Below, one piece after another: positions 42,401 to 47,900 of a DNA stretch of 64,000 bases. The DNA lies in IMG/VR virus record IMGVR_UViG_3300036939_000021, positions 41,885 through 105,884 of that record; one strand, given 5' to 3'. Both the position numbers and the translations under genes were made by a program. Below the pieces are notes generated by a model, which made no database searches, had not been told where the DNA came from, and saw only the letters and a program-made list of their open reading frames with translations. The DNA is from a virus. Within the stretch, counting starts at the first letter, position 1. Every line of letters starts with the position of its first letter.

Positions 42401-42740
42401 TGCAAAAGCTCTTAGAGCCGAAAGTATCGCAAGTGGTCAAAAACCTATTCTTGCTGTACTTCATGAAGGCGAATTAGTTCTTAATCGAGAACAACAACAA
42501 AGAGCAGGTATTTTTGATGTTCCTAGATTTGATAATGGTGGACGTGTTGGTAATAATAGTATGAGTTTTGGAAATACAAATAATAATAATATTAATATGA
42601 GTTTTAATGTCGGTGAAGGTGTTGATAATTCCGGATTAGACGTAAATATGATCCGTGCTGTCGTAAATAACGAAATTATTAGACAGCAAGGATCAGGAGG
42701 AAGTTTAGGACGTGGTTCTTATTCCAGACGTGGGAGATAA
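36441..42740 (+). CDS. Tape measure protein with muralytic domains
   Basis: A 2099-residue tape measure, setting tail length and passing into the host at infection. Residues about 20-75 and 220-420 match phage tape measure starts (LTLDLAADPTQLNNDLNAVK; the SAIKNLSTMADPSKLNLDKY region). Hydrophobic helices fill 430-720. About 760-930 looks like a lysozyme-type domain (HSEGNRTATGG near 770, GHSDPGNAQHNVGSF). About 1030-1115 is a LytM/M23-like fold with HAHVEL, but the usual first zinc His-x3-Asp is absent (NGSLD). Long coiled coil covers 1200-1800. The C-terminus is Gly/Ser-rich with ADGGRVQ and HEGELVLNREQ, typical tape measure endings. Confidence 0.88.
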   Translation: MSTSLGRLTLDLAADPTQLNNDLNAVKAHAQQIAKDIENSLRQAFQTAGSAATNAANQANRNNNTGTSNNFFSGLNNSLTSFTTNIRTTFASLRTLNFTNIFRGLKTSFQNIPQIAQNAIRNLPRILKAGVATLPIVLAAVGIEAGKRLGQGVLSATRTGLSGLGRLAQKAGSTVASSFNAGLGAIAFGAFTSAGVSAFNTVTGVIGGAINQVKGFGGELFNTLKEVQKFDARLKTFVTDTEKRAELNKRLNSFAATTPFELKDIRESAIKNLSTMADPSKLNLDKYMADLKALGDVAAGSQQPVGELADKFAKARSEGKAQNEDLQEWAGRGIPIYQELGKLLGATAAEVRQMATDGKVDFEMLSAAVSSMTQEGGVFFKSMENQAGTLEGKISNISDTFYQFKEQLGKAFEPLANLGVDIFGEIVSSLKDSKGVMEDITKETQKLADYFKENPEIAKSLNKALQDIIRGAMKGLVNGVKSFTEFLKDNPDIIKQIATGIATVSKTIAQVVGYVVDLASTFGGAVADNIAKNQDLITGIINIIRDIVDKAIEIASVFGNTILNAVNENNFLIEGMRNIVTAILDLWYQHKDTLLLIAQSIGSLVVTALKVVIDLVLGILNYLKEHPAIIQTIVKTVQFLSAIFEGILKTIGLLLQGLGWVIEKVTQWVAANQPIQTFFDGVSTAVTGIITGMDNIIAKTFDWLKKLEPVQKALEWIGNLSNSGGDNSGNENNGEVQDIGNSMNGMLNTMGGSFDPFAGGSNSFAAKVVGHSEGNRTATGGFNASYKGHSDPGNAQHNVGSFSMQTGTHGMKSPEQADIYWQGKLKGVWNQFVQAAQKAGLDPNNPTLAANFLDLYTQSPAAAVEGMTSFINNLDKIKAGGGTEEAILKTRLAAFHNSAGRLEAWTDIGGLTADQKRRMSALQAAMPNATKGMQMSSSGGLENFPEKNTGSRRGGKTIAHPSGGLTIHDSAGGTIDKYSQLTVHHPSRGTRGRESGRNYLDIGGRLEEARIGGDVAGGVPHIKKDFVLEDKNGSLDVGMPAPTSGIVSAIYPEVGAVVIGDGKGGRKGAALHMKNIRVKVGDRVSYGQIIGTQSYTGSEAVHAHVELPLNEFPRYIADLRSGRFGSAPESSNSDDKSLGNFNERGTGSNKPSNKTTPKVSSSSGGSRVAAATSTSNVSGTSSSKSSVSSSSTTSNSSGGLVAPKVSSITVSPQAKRDLLTARQKEQEKSYKEIADEIAFSQRTGNAQQKQQRELEDTARKRQTEEVKARLQLQIAKAESPEAKKILEKNLQQFDVDTKYEDELKKLQRQREDLVKSQQNKIAAIKKAEERKNEFIEQKRKAGEEYTPADLEKFKVTPDEGAMMDFSKAIKDVDKMIASQKTLKELELQTLGISESIEERQERRAKQRERDIEQLKRQSAIEIDSLKKLESSVTDEDLKKQIQEKLSKTELQLNAKIELMPIDDQLEDLQLALSEVLAAGIKKDAPEAQEIQKQIDELNKQKAEIARKSGLDLTLLENERKQADIEREREKKAETNALTHRTKIAEIDSKITSARSDTERATLEFEKERLSLLQEQSEEQQPLLDKLADLQKDKSTLLGNGIKESSEEMKILNDSIGTVTQQLLLLQKEGKTALGTLTKESQKAIDEAKRADSSRLLEKESLLSGSDLKSSRLEQMRERDADPYKTSAFEKEIAASQEALRYRQEMLDIEERIASFRDTNAELSVTEENQLRNNARAIHEINLEKVNDNVRTLGKDLSSIGKGAVKDFFGQLVSGSMDFNSIMQNIISQIGNLAVELIQSHIFGEDGWFGKKSKKEEKSGGGFLSGLLDGSQTPSSLLGGSGAGASPLQPAFVSVVGSGGGIGGLIGGATGTSSFGGGTDFISAIFGGGGSINKTNPLPIDMVSADKNAFSGLGDIFSGIFGGGSSGGLGGMLGGLFGGATGGSTSSPGGGLFGSILGILPSIFGFADGGRVQGVKIDKLPNPSENPIAKALRAESIASGQKPILAVLHEGELVLNREQQQRAGIFDVPRFDNGGRVGNNSMSFGNTNNNNINMSFNVGEGVDNSGLDVNMIRAVVNNEIIRQQGSGGSLGRGSYSRRGR

Positions 42741-42763
42741 AGCTATTTTAAATATATAGCTTT
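42739..42763. terminator. Weak bidirectional terminator after tape measure
   Basis: AAAGCTAT and ATAGCTTT form an eight-pair hairpin between the converging ends at 42740 and 42743. The T tract is short. Confidence 0.45.
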
Positions 42764-42985
42764 AACGATGTCTAAAGATTGTTTTTGTTTTTCATCAAGC
42801 CAATCTATATTTTCATGCTCACCTTGATAAGTTCCTGATAAAGCATTAAGTCCTATTTCTACGAGATCACATCCAGAAATATCATCATATCCTGTTCCAT
42901 TATTTCCAGAAACAACAATTCGAGTCTCCGAGTCTAAACCTTCAAGCAATTTTTGTAATTTACCAACTGTTAGATATTCTTTCAT
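42743..42985 (-). CDS. Small early protein, unknown
   Basis: An 80-residue acidic protein (LQKLLEGLDSETRIVVSGNN, then DISGCDLVEIGLNALS). It resembles small proteins seen in many phages and bacteria that I cannot name. Own early promoter at 43021-43049. The long gap from 42986 to 43157 holds this promoter and an A/T-rich leader only. Confidence 0.6.
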   Translation of the reverse strand: MKEYLTVGKLQKLLEGLDSETRIVVSGNNGTGYDDISGCDLVEIGLNALSGTYQGEHENIDWLDEKQKQSLDIVKAIYLK

Positions 42986-43020
42986 TTTCTATAATCCTTC
43001 GATTTTCTACTTACTTCTTA

Positions 43021-43049
43021 ATTTTAACTATAAAAATCTAAGATGTCAA
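43021..43049 (-). promoter_or_regulatory. Early promoter (minus), TTGACAT family
   Basis: Minus strand TTGACA (43049-43044), 17-bp spacer TCTTAGATTTTTATAGT, TAAAAT (43026-43021). Confidence 0.85.
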
Positions 43050-43157
43050 CAAAAGCTATAATTTTTATTTTATTCCCATTTTATTTCTAAATTCTTACGT
43101 TTTAACATTTTTATCAATTCTTAAAAAAAATATCTTGATGATAACAGCTAGAAGTAA

Positions 43158-43340
43158 TTATTTTATGTAATCACTAAAAGTTTTATTCAATAAATAATAT
43201 TTCATATCATAACTTTTAATCTCTTTTAAATGCTTTTTACAGCAATGTAATAAATTTATCTCTCCCTCATATTCAGCAACAGCCAGAGATAGCCTACCGT
43301 CTTCTTTACAGATATCACAAAAAGGTATAGTAACTTTCAT
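43158..43340 (-). CDS. Zinc-binding microprotein, tandem copy 2
   Basis: A 60-residue protein with CDIC near the start and HCCKKH near residue 35, a plausible zinc site of two Cys, then Cys-Cys-x2-His. It is a tandem duplicate of the 43343 gene: GRLSLAVAEY against GRLSLGVAEY, and both end LNKT...Y.K. Two bases separate the genes. Role unknown; nucleic-acid or protein binding is possible. Confidence 0.65.
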   Translation of the reverse strand: MKVTIPFCDICKEDGRLSLAVAEYEGEINLLHCCKKHLKEIKSYDMKYYLLNKTFSDYIK

Positions 43341-43342
43341 AT

Positions 43343-43534
43343 TTATTTTAGATAATTAATAAGAGTTTTATTCAATAACCAATAATAGGAGTATTTTTCT
43401 TTAATTTCGATTAAATGTGTTATACAACAATGTAAAACTTTTAGATCATTATCGTATTCTGTATATTCAGCAACGCCTAAAGATAAACGTCCTTTTATTG
43501 CACATTGATTACAAATTGGAATGTTAACCTGCAT
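43343..43534 (-). CDS. Zinc-binding microprotein, tandem copy 1
   Basis: A 63-residue protein with CNQC and HCCITH, paralogue of 43158. Its ATG overlaps the stop of the 43534 gene, so it is translationally coupled in the replication-side operon. Local duplication of a zinc microprotein suggests dosage or divergence for two targets. Confidence 0.65.
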   Translation of the reverse strand: MQVNIPICNQCAIKGRLSLGVAEYTEYDNDLKVLHCCITHLIEIKEKYSYYWLLNKTLINYLK

Positions 43535-43935
43535 TATTCTTTTAATCCTCGATTAGCTATAATACTCCCTCTTCCTGCACAAGATTGGGAGCAATATTTA
43601 TCTTGTTTTCCTTTTAAATCTCTACAGCAAACTACACAACTTTTACCATTAAATTTTCTATTAATTGCTATTGCTTCTCCATAACATTTTTTTGAACAAT
43701 ACTTATTCTTAAGAACTTTATTTTCTTCTCCACATATTAAACATTTTGGCTTTTCTTTTGGTATGCGTCTTTCTTTTCGTATTTGTTGTTTAAACTTTTT
43801 TTTATCTTTTTTCTTCAAAATTACTTTTTCTTGTGATAAAACTTTTATTTTAACAGGCTCTTGATTTGTTTTCTTTTTTGCTTCTATCCGCTCTAGAGCA
43901 TCTAACTTGCGAATTTCTGTATAATCAATATTCAT
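43534..43935 (-). CDS. Protein with two MYM-like zinc knuckles
   Basis: A 133-residue very basic protein. The first half is lysine-rich (KKKDKKKFKQQIRKERR); the second has CLICGEE...YCSKKCYG and CVVCCRD...YCSQSCAG, two CxxC...CSxxC zinc knuckles. Such proteins bind nucleic acid. It lies four bases after the RuvC-like gene and belongs to the same operon, so a recombination or packaging accessory role is reasonable inference. Confidence 0.65.
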   Translation of the reverse strand: MNIDYTEIRKLDALERIEAKKKTNQEPVKIKVLSQEKVILKKKDKKKFKQQIRKERRIPKEKPKCLICGEENKVLKNKYCSKKCYGEAIAINRKFNGKSCVVCCRDLKGKQDKYCSQSCAGRGSIIANRGLKE

Positions 43936-43939
43936 AGTC

Positions 43940-44386
43940 TTAATTCTCCAAAAATCCCGATTCTGTTATAAAAGTAGCAAGCCCAAAAGCTTGCCATAAA
44001 TGTGATTTTAAATATTTTGTAGTTTGCTTACCATACTTTTCTATAAGACACTTACGCATACCGGAATCATTAGTAACACCATGATGTTTTTTAATGGTTG
44101 TTCTTAAAATCATAGTATCGTCTATATCTGTTATAATATCAGCTTTTTTCTTTTCCCAAACTTGATAAAATCTCCCACTCCAAAAAGCCGTATCTAAGAT
44201 TTCACGTCCAATAACTTGCCCCATATTTGCAAGTTTCTCAATGAATAAATATTCAGCTTGTGATGATTCCAGTAGTGTTACTATTTGTCCATTTGTGGTA
44301 ATGCAAGCCTTATATATTTGTGTTCCATCCCATTCAAGATAGGCTGATATTTTATTACCCGGATCGATTGCGATTATTAAAGGCAT
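43940..44386 (-). CDS. RuvC-like Holliday-junction nuclease
   Basis: A 148-residue RNase-H-fold protein. D8 (AIDPG) and E50 (LFIEKLANMG) match the first two catalytic acids of RuvC-type resolvases. The last motif reads SHLWQAFGLA: where the family normally has Asp-Ala, this has Gln132-Ala, with His129 nearby. So the third metal ligand may be altered or supplied by His. Phage RuvC proteins cut branched DNA before packaging. A terminator upstream separates it from the 44448 gene. Confidence 0.75.
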   Translation of the reverse strand: MPLIIAIDPGNKISAYLEWDGTQIYKACITTNGQIVTLLESSQAEYLFIEKLANMGQVIGREILDTAFWSGRFYQVWEKKKADIITDIDDTMILRTTIKKHHGVTNDSGMRKCLIEKYGKQTTKYLKSHLWQAFGLATFITESGFLEN

Positions 44387-44428
44387 AAAAAACTAGGTAA
44401 GTCTTACTGTGAGCTTACCTAGTTTTTT
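44387..44428. terminator. Terminator between the 44448 gene and the RuvC operon
   Basis: AAAAAACTAGGTAAG (44387-44401) pairs with CTTACCTAGTTTTTT (44414-44428), twelve-base loop. Confidence 0.85.
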
Positions 44429-44447
44429 AGTATATGTCAAGAGTATA

Positions 44448-45350
44448 TTAAAAATTAAATTCTTTATCGAGTGATTCTAGATAATGCTGAATCTCTTCAT
44501 TAGATGGTTTTAAGCTGTCTCGATCACTAATAATTTTAAACTGCGTAGTTGCTTTAGATTTTGATGTTCCTAATTGTGGCAGGTCTAAAGCTAATTTAAC
44601 CTCATGACACGCTAACCAAATGCTATGAGTTAAAGAAGGCTTACGTCCTAAACTTAAAGCACCGTCATAATAATAAGCAGCTAACTCTTCAGCACGTCCT
44701 ACAGCGTGTATTTGTAAAGCTTCTGGTATGTGATTACGTCCTATTTGGATAATGCCATTTATTACAGGCATTGATCGTAATTTATCAGCGGTTGTACCAA
44801 GTAAAAACTGATAAGTCATATTAGTATACTTGGCATAAGCTCTTTCATCGTGTCCACAATGAGCTTTAATTACATCTGTAAAACTTCTACGGTGAATCTT
44901 ACGTTTAGCTCTTTCTTCTTCCCAGGTGCCTATAATAAACTTTTGATGATCTGTTAAATCTACTGGCTGATTATCTTTAATACCTATTTGATATCCAGCC
45001 ATCCGATAAAGGAATTGGTTAGCACCTGCATCGATCATCTCATCAAATAACTCTGGGTTATCTTTAGCTAACCAACGTCCCATAATCTTTGCTGGTATTA
45101 AAATAACCTGAGATGATCCTTTACCAATACCATGTTGAATGCTTGCTTTCACTAACTTTGTGAATTTTTTCACAGTGCCCTCAAACTCATTTATATCAAT
45201 AGTTTCAAGATTTTGACAACGTTTAGTTACAGTAGTACGATCAATATTTTGCCAACGTGAATAACTAGATTGTGTACAAAAAGCTTGACCATTATTTAAA
45301 ATTACTACTTCAAGACCAGAATCACTGCGAGAATATGTTAAACTAGACAT
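44448..45350 (-). CDS. Antirepressor/BRO-like regulatory protein
   Basis: A 300-residue protein. The N-terminal part (GLEVVILNNGQAFCTQSSYS, WQNIDRTTVTKRC) resembles phage antirepressor or BRO-type DNA-binding starts. The middle (GRWLAKDNPELFDEMIDAGA, then NQFLYRMAGYQI) and the RRSFTDVIKAHCGHDERAYA segment are familiar from cyanobacterial phage-type regulators, but I cannot name the family. It has a TATAAT promoter at 45425 and a hairpin in its leader, so expression may be controlled after initiation. Confidence 0.45.
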   Translation of the reverse strand: MSSLTYSRSDSGLEVVILNNGQAFCTQSSYSRWQNIDRTTVTKRCQNLETIDINEFEGTVKKFTKLVKASIQHGIGKGSSQVILIPAKIMGRWLAKDNPELFDEMIDAGANQFLYRMAGYQIGIKDNQPVDLTDHQKFIIGTWEEERAKRKIHRRSFTDVIKAHCGHDERAYAKYTNMTYQFLLGTTADKLRSMPVINGIIQIGRNHIPEALQIHAVGRAEELAAYYYDGALSLGRKPSLTHSIWLACHEVKLALDLPQLGTSKSKATTQFKIISDRDSLKPSNEEIQHYLESLDKEFNF

Positions 45351-45379
45351 ACAACAATTTTCCTTAGATTATCTACATG

Positions 45380-45404
45380 GGGCTAGCAACCGTTAATTGC
45401 TAGC
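45380..45404 (-). promoter_or_regulatory. Leader hairpin of the 44448 regulator
   Basis: GGCTAGCAA and TTGCTAGCC form a nine-pair hairpin within the 5' leader, 30-55 bases before the ATG. On the minus strand no T run follows, so it is not a terminator for this gene; it may be an operator or translation control element. Confidence 0.5.
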
Positions 45405-45424
45405 CTTCTTTTTTATTTTAACAT

Positions 45425-45430
45425 ATTATA
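45425..45430 (-). promoter_or_regulatory. Promoter -10 of the 44448 regulator
   Basis: Perfect TATAAT on the minus strand, without a TTGACA box 17 bp upstream, unlike the other replication genes. The -35 position falls in the terminator of the helicase gene. Confidence 0.45.
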
Positions 45431-45439
45431 TCGACATCT

Positions 45440-45499
45440 AGCAAAAAGAAACATACACCGGAATCATAAAGATTATTCCGGTGTATGTTTCTTTTTGCT
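45440..45499. terminator. Terminator built on the CACCGGAAT motif, 25-bp arms
   Basis: Arms 45440-45464 and 45475-45499, perfect, with ACACCGGAAT in the left and ATTCCGGTGT in the right. It ends the helicase gene at 45508. Confidence 0.9.
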
Positions 45500-45507
45500 T
45501 TCTACTA

Positions 45508-47127
45508 TTACCGTCTAGTAAAAACCCATAAGTCCTCAGATGCTCTTGTAATAGCCGTATAGAGCAATCGATATATCACCGAATTATTCTCGTATGGCGT
45601 TAGATTAGGATTGCGAGAGAAGCAATCCGCATAGTTGTAAAAGACTTTATTAAGTGTCGTTCCTTGGGATTTGTGGACAGTAATTACCCAAGAACTATAA
45701 AGCTTATTTGTTACTTTGTATGTTTTATTACCGTCTTCAAAACAATAAGGTTTGTCTGATTCTGCTGTCCAATGCTGAAACTCAAATTGTGTATTAAAAG
45801 TATTATTGAGCAAAGATTTATATTTTACTAAAATAGGTTCTGGTATTCGATATTGTTTCCAAAAATCAAGGACATATTGCATAAATCTTGCATAAGCTTT
45901 ACGTTGAGAATCTGTAAGTACTGCTACCTCATATTCTCTACCTTTATAAGTTAGAGTAAGCAAGCAATATTCAATACATATTTGAGGTTCCCAATATTGA
46001 AAATATTTTAAAAATTCAGCATGATTATTAGATCTTGTTAAAGGAGAGAAAAAATAATGCTCTTTTATTTCGCAAGATTTTACATAAAAATCCTCAGAGT
46101 TTGCTAAACGTTTTCTTGCTTTATCACGCTCATCTACTAAATATTTTGTTTTATTTGTTTGTTCTTCTGTCCGTCTAGATACCCAACTTAAATCAAATAG
46201 TTCTAAATGTTTAGTCAAACTATAATAAGCATGAAAAGGTTGATGACTGAAAAGACACTCACCAGGTACATACTGGAATAATGCTGTTTCCCCATAGACA
46301 GCTGTTCTAATAAGAGTTGAAAATGTTTCTAGTGTTCGGCGTTTATAGACAAGCATTCTTAAATAATCCGGGCGAGGATTACCCATAAAATTTGCTTCCT
46401 GTAAAGCCATATGTAAGAAGTCAGCAAACCAGTGAGAATTCTCCGGTGCTACTTTTTCCTTACAAACTGTTATGGATTCTACTGATTTAGGGAATACATA
46501 AGCGTAATCTATTTCCTCATTTTCTATGCGTTCTCTAATACGAGAAGCTGTTTTTAAAATATTTCCTTGATATCTTACTATTCCCTCTAAATAAAATACT
46601 TTTTTAATTTGTCTAAAAGGTGCTGAAACTCTATTCTCTTTGACTGGATATAATTGATAAGGATCACCAATAAATAATAATTTACCTTTTATAGATTCCA
46701 TAATCATTTCAAAAAGCAAATTATTAATCATGCTTGCTTCATCTACAAAAACATAATCATATAAACCATACGGTCTTGTTTCTACAGGATCAGACGTAAA
46801 TTCTAATTCAGAATCGTCTTCCTCTTCTTCTGTGGGAATAGATTTTAAAAATTTATGAATAGTACCTAGTGCTATAGTTTTATACTGAGGTTTTCCTACT
46901 AATTTATTAATATTAAATTGTGATAATTTTTCTTCTAAAACTCTTACAGCTTTATTTGTTGGAGCGCTAACACCTATAAGAGCATCAGGATCTTTATCTA
47001 AAATATCGTCTATTAAAGTTGCAACTAGAAAGGTCTTACCACTACCAGCAGCACCTATAAGAGTACCTGTACCTTCTAGTTGAAAAAACCATTCTCTAGC
47101 TTGCTGCTGACTTTCTGTAAGTTGCAT
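45508..47127 (-). CDS. SF1 (RecD/Dda-like) DNA helicase
   Basis: A 539-residue helicase. Walker A GAAGSGKT at 25-32, motif Ia SAPTNKAVRVL, Walker B YVFVDEASMI near 130, FIGDPYQLYPV (motif III), and the closing WVITVHKSQGTTLNKV and LLYTAITRASEDLWVF (motifs V and VI). This is the set of Dda/RecD2-type 5'-3' helicases that act at origins and forks. Own TTGACAT promoter at 47158 and own terminator. About 100 residues more than T4 Dda, mainly in the middle. Confidence 0.9.
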   Translation of the reverse strand: MQLTESQQQAREWFFQLEGTGTLIGAAGSGKTFLVATLIDDILDKDPDALIGVSAPTNKAVRVLEEKLSQFNINKLVGKPQYKTIALGTIHKFLKSIPTEEEEDDSELEFTSDPVETRPYGLYDYVFVDEASMINNLLFEMIMESIKGKLLFIGDPYQLYPVKENRVSAPFRQIKKVFYLEGIVRYQGNILKTASRIRERIENEEIDYAYVFPKSVESITVCKEKVAPENSHWFADFLHMALQEANFMGNPRPDYLRMLVYKRRTLETFSTLIRTAVYGETALFQYVPGECLFSHQPFHAYYSLTKHLELFDLSWVSRRTEEQTNKTKYLVDERDKARKRLANSEDFYVKSCEIKEHYFFSPLTRSNNHAEFLKYFQYWEPQICIEYCLLTLTYKGREYEVAVLTDSQRKAYARFMQYVLDFWKQYRIPEPILVKYKSLLNNTFNTQFEFQHWTAESDKPYCFEDGNKTYKVTNKLYSSWVITVHKSQGTTLNKVFYNYADCFSRNPNLTPYENNSVIYRLLYTAITRASEDLWVFTRR

Positions 47128-47157
47128 CTTCTTTTTAGGCTATAAATCTATATCTCT

Positions 47158-47186
47158 ACTATATGCCTAAAAATGCAATATGTCAA
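47158..47186 (-). promoter_or_regulatory. Early promoter (minus), TTGACAT family
   Basis: Minus strand TTGACA (47186-47181), 17-bp spacer TATTGCATTTTTAGGCA, TATAGT (47163-47158). It drives the helicase. Confidence 0.85.
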
Positions 47187-47191
47187 TAAAA

Positions 47192-47551
47192 TTATTTTCT
47201 TAAAACATCTCGAATAGTACCAAGTATATCTGAGATACTGTAAGGCTTAGTAATATAACGATCAGCACCTAATTTAAAACCTATTTTTTGATCTACATAA
47301 CGAACGTGAGCAGAAACAAAAATAAAAGGTGTTTTTGGATATAATTCTTTTGCTTCAGTTATTACGTTATATCCTGTAATACCTGGCATCGTTATATCAC
47401 AAAGTATTAAATCAAATTCTTTTTTTCTTATTACATCAATTGCATCACGTCCACCAGATACAGATACTACCTCGTATCCCTCCATTTTTAAAAGTTCTTC
47501 TAAAGCAAACCTATTACCCTCGTCATCTTCAACAACTAAAATTACACACAT
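47192..47551 (-). CDS. Stand-alone CheY-like response regulator receiver
   Basis: A 119-residue receiver domain with no output domain. All phosphorylation residues are kept: acid pair E8/D9/D10, phospho-acceptor D52 (CDITMPG), switch S80 (FVSA), and K102 (TKPY). It should accept phosphate from a histidine kinase or phosphotransfer protein. Its start overlaps the end of the DHp-type gene (47542) by ten bases, so the two are translationally coupled. Phage-encoded receivers are rare; signalling interference or hijack of the host is the likely use. Confidence 0.85.
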   Translation of the reverse strand: MCVILVVEDDEGNRFALEELLKMEGYEVVSVSGGRDAIDVIRKKEFDLILCDITMPGITGYNVITEAKELYPKTPFIFVSAHVRYVDQKIGFKLGADRYITKPYSISDILGTIRDVLRK

Positions 47552-47814
47552 TTCTTTTTAAAAATTACTATATTTTTCTCTTCTATTTGCTTATTCTTTT
47601 GTTCTAAAATTTGTAACTCTTTTTCAAACGATTGCTCTATAATATCTAAATGTTTTTGTATTTGTTCTGAAGTAAGTTTTCCTGAATCTAAGTATTTTTT
47701 TAAAATAGCTACAGATGTTAAACCGGAAGTTATCACATTTCTAGATTCATGATTACGTGCTTGTATAAGTTGCAAAGGACATTGTTCCTCGTATTCGCAA
47801 TTTATCTTAATCAT
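47542..47814 (-). CDS. Histidine-kinase DHp domain without catalytic domain
   Basis: A 90-residue protein. Residues 20-72 look like a dimerisation/histidine-phosphotransfer hairpin: first helix with the H-box ARNHESRNVITSGLTSVAIL (His22, then Glu, Arg, Asn as in HExxN kinases), turn at YLDSGKLTS, second helix EQIQKHLDIIEQSFEKEL. There is no ATP-binding domain and the next gene is a receiver. It could receive and pass phosphate as an Hpt-like protein, or bind host kinases as a decoy. Assignment is by pattern; the pairing with the receiver strengthens it. A TATAAT sequence lies about 20 bases upstream. Confidence 0.65.
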   Translation of the reverse strand: MIKINCEYEEQCPLQLIQARNHESRNVITSGLTSVAILKKYLDSGKLTSEQIQKHLDIIEQSFEKELQILEQKNKQIEEKNIVIFKKKCV

Positions 47815-47829
47815 GATTTTGCTTAAGTG

Positions 47830-47845
47830 AATATTATATCAAGTC
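47830..47845 (-). promoter_or_regulatory. Promoter of the DHp-receiver pair
   Basis: On the minus strand GACTTGATATAATATTC includes TATAAT, about 20 bases before the ATG at 47814. No TTGACA at the right distance, so this pair is under different control from the replication genes around it. Confidence 0.45.
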
Positions 47846-47900
47846 TATTGCAAAATAATTATTATTTATCTCAATCGCTCGATAGTTGTTATTTAAAAAA

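Noticed and set aside
45380-45404. Terminator for a plus-strand transcript
   Set aside because: A T-rich stretch follows on the plus strand, but no plus-strand gene ends there; both flanking genes are on the minus strand.
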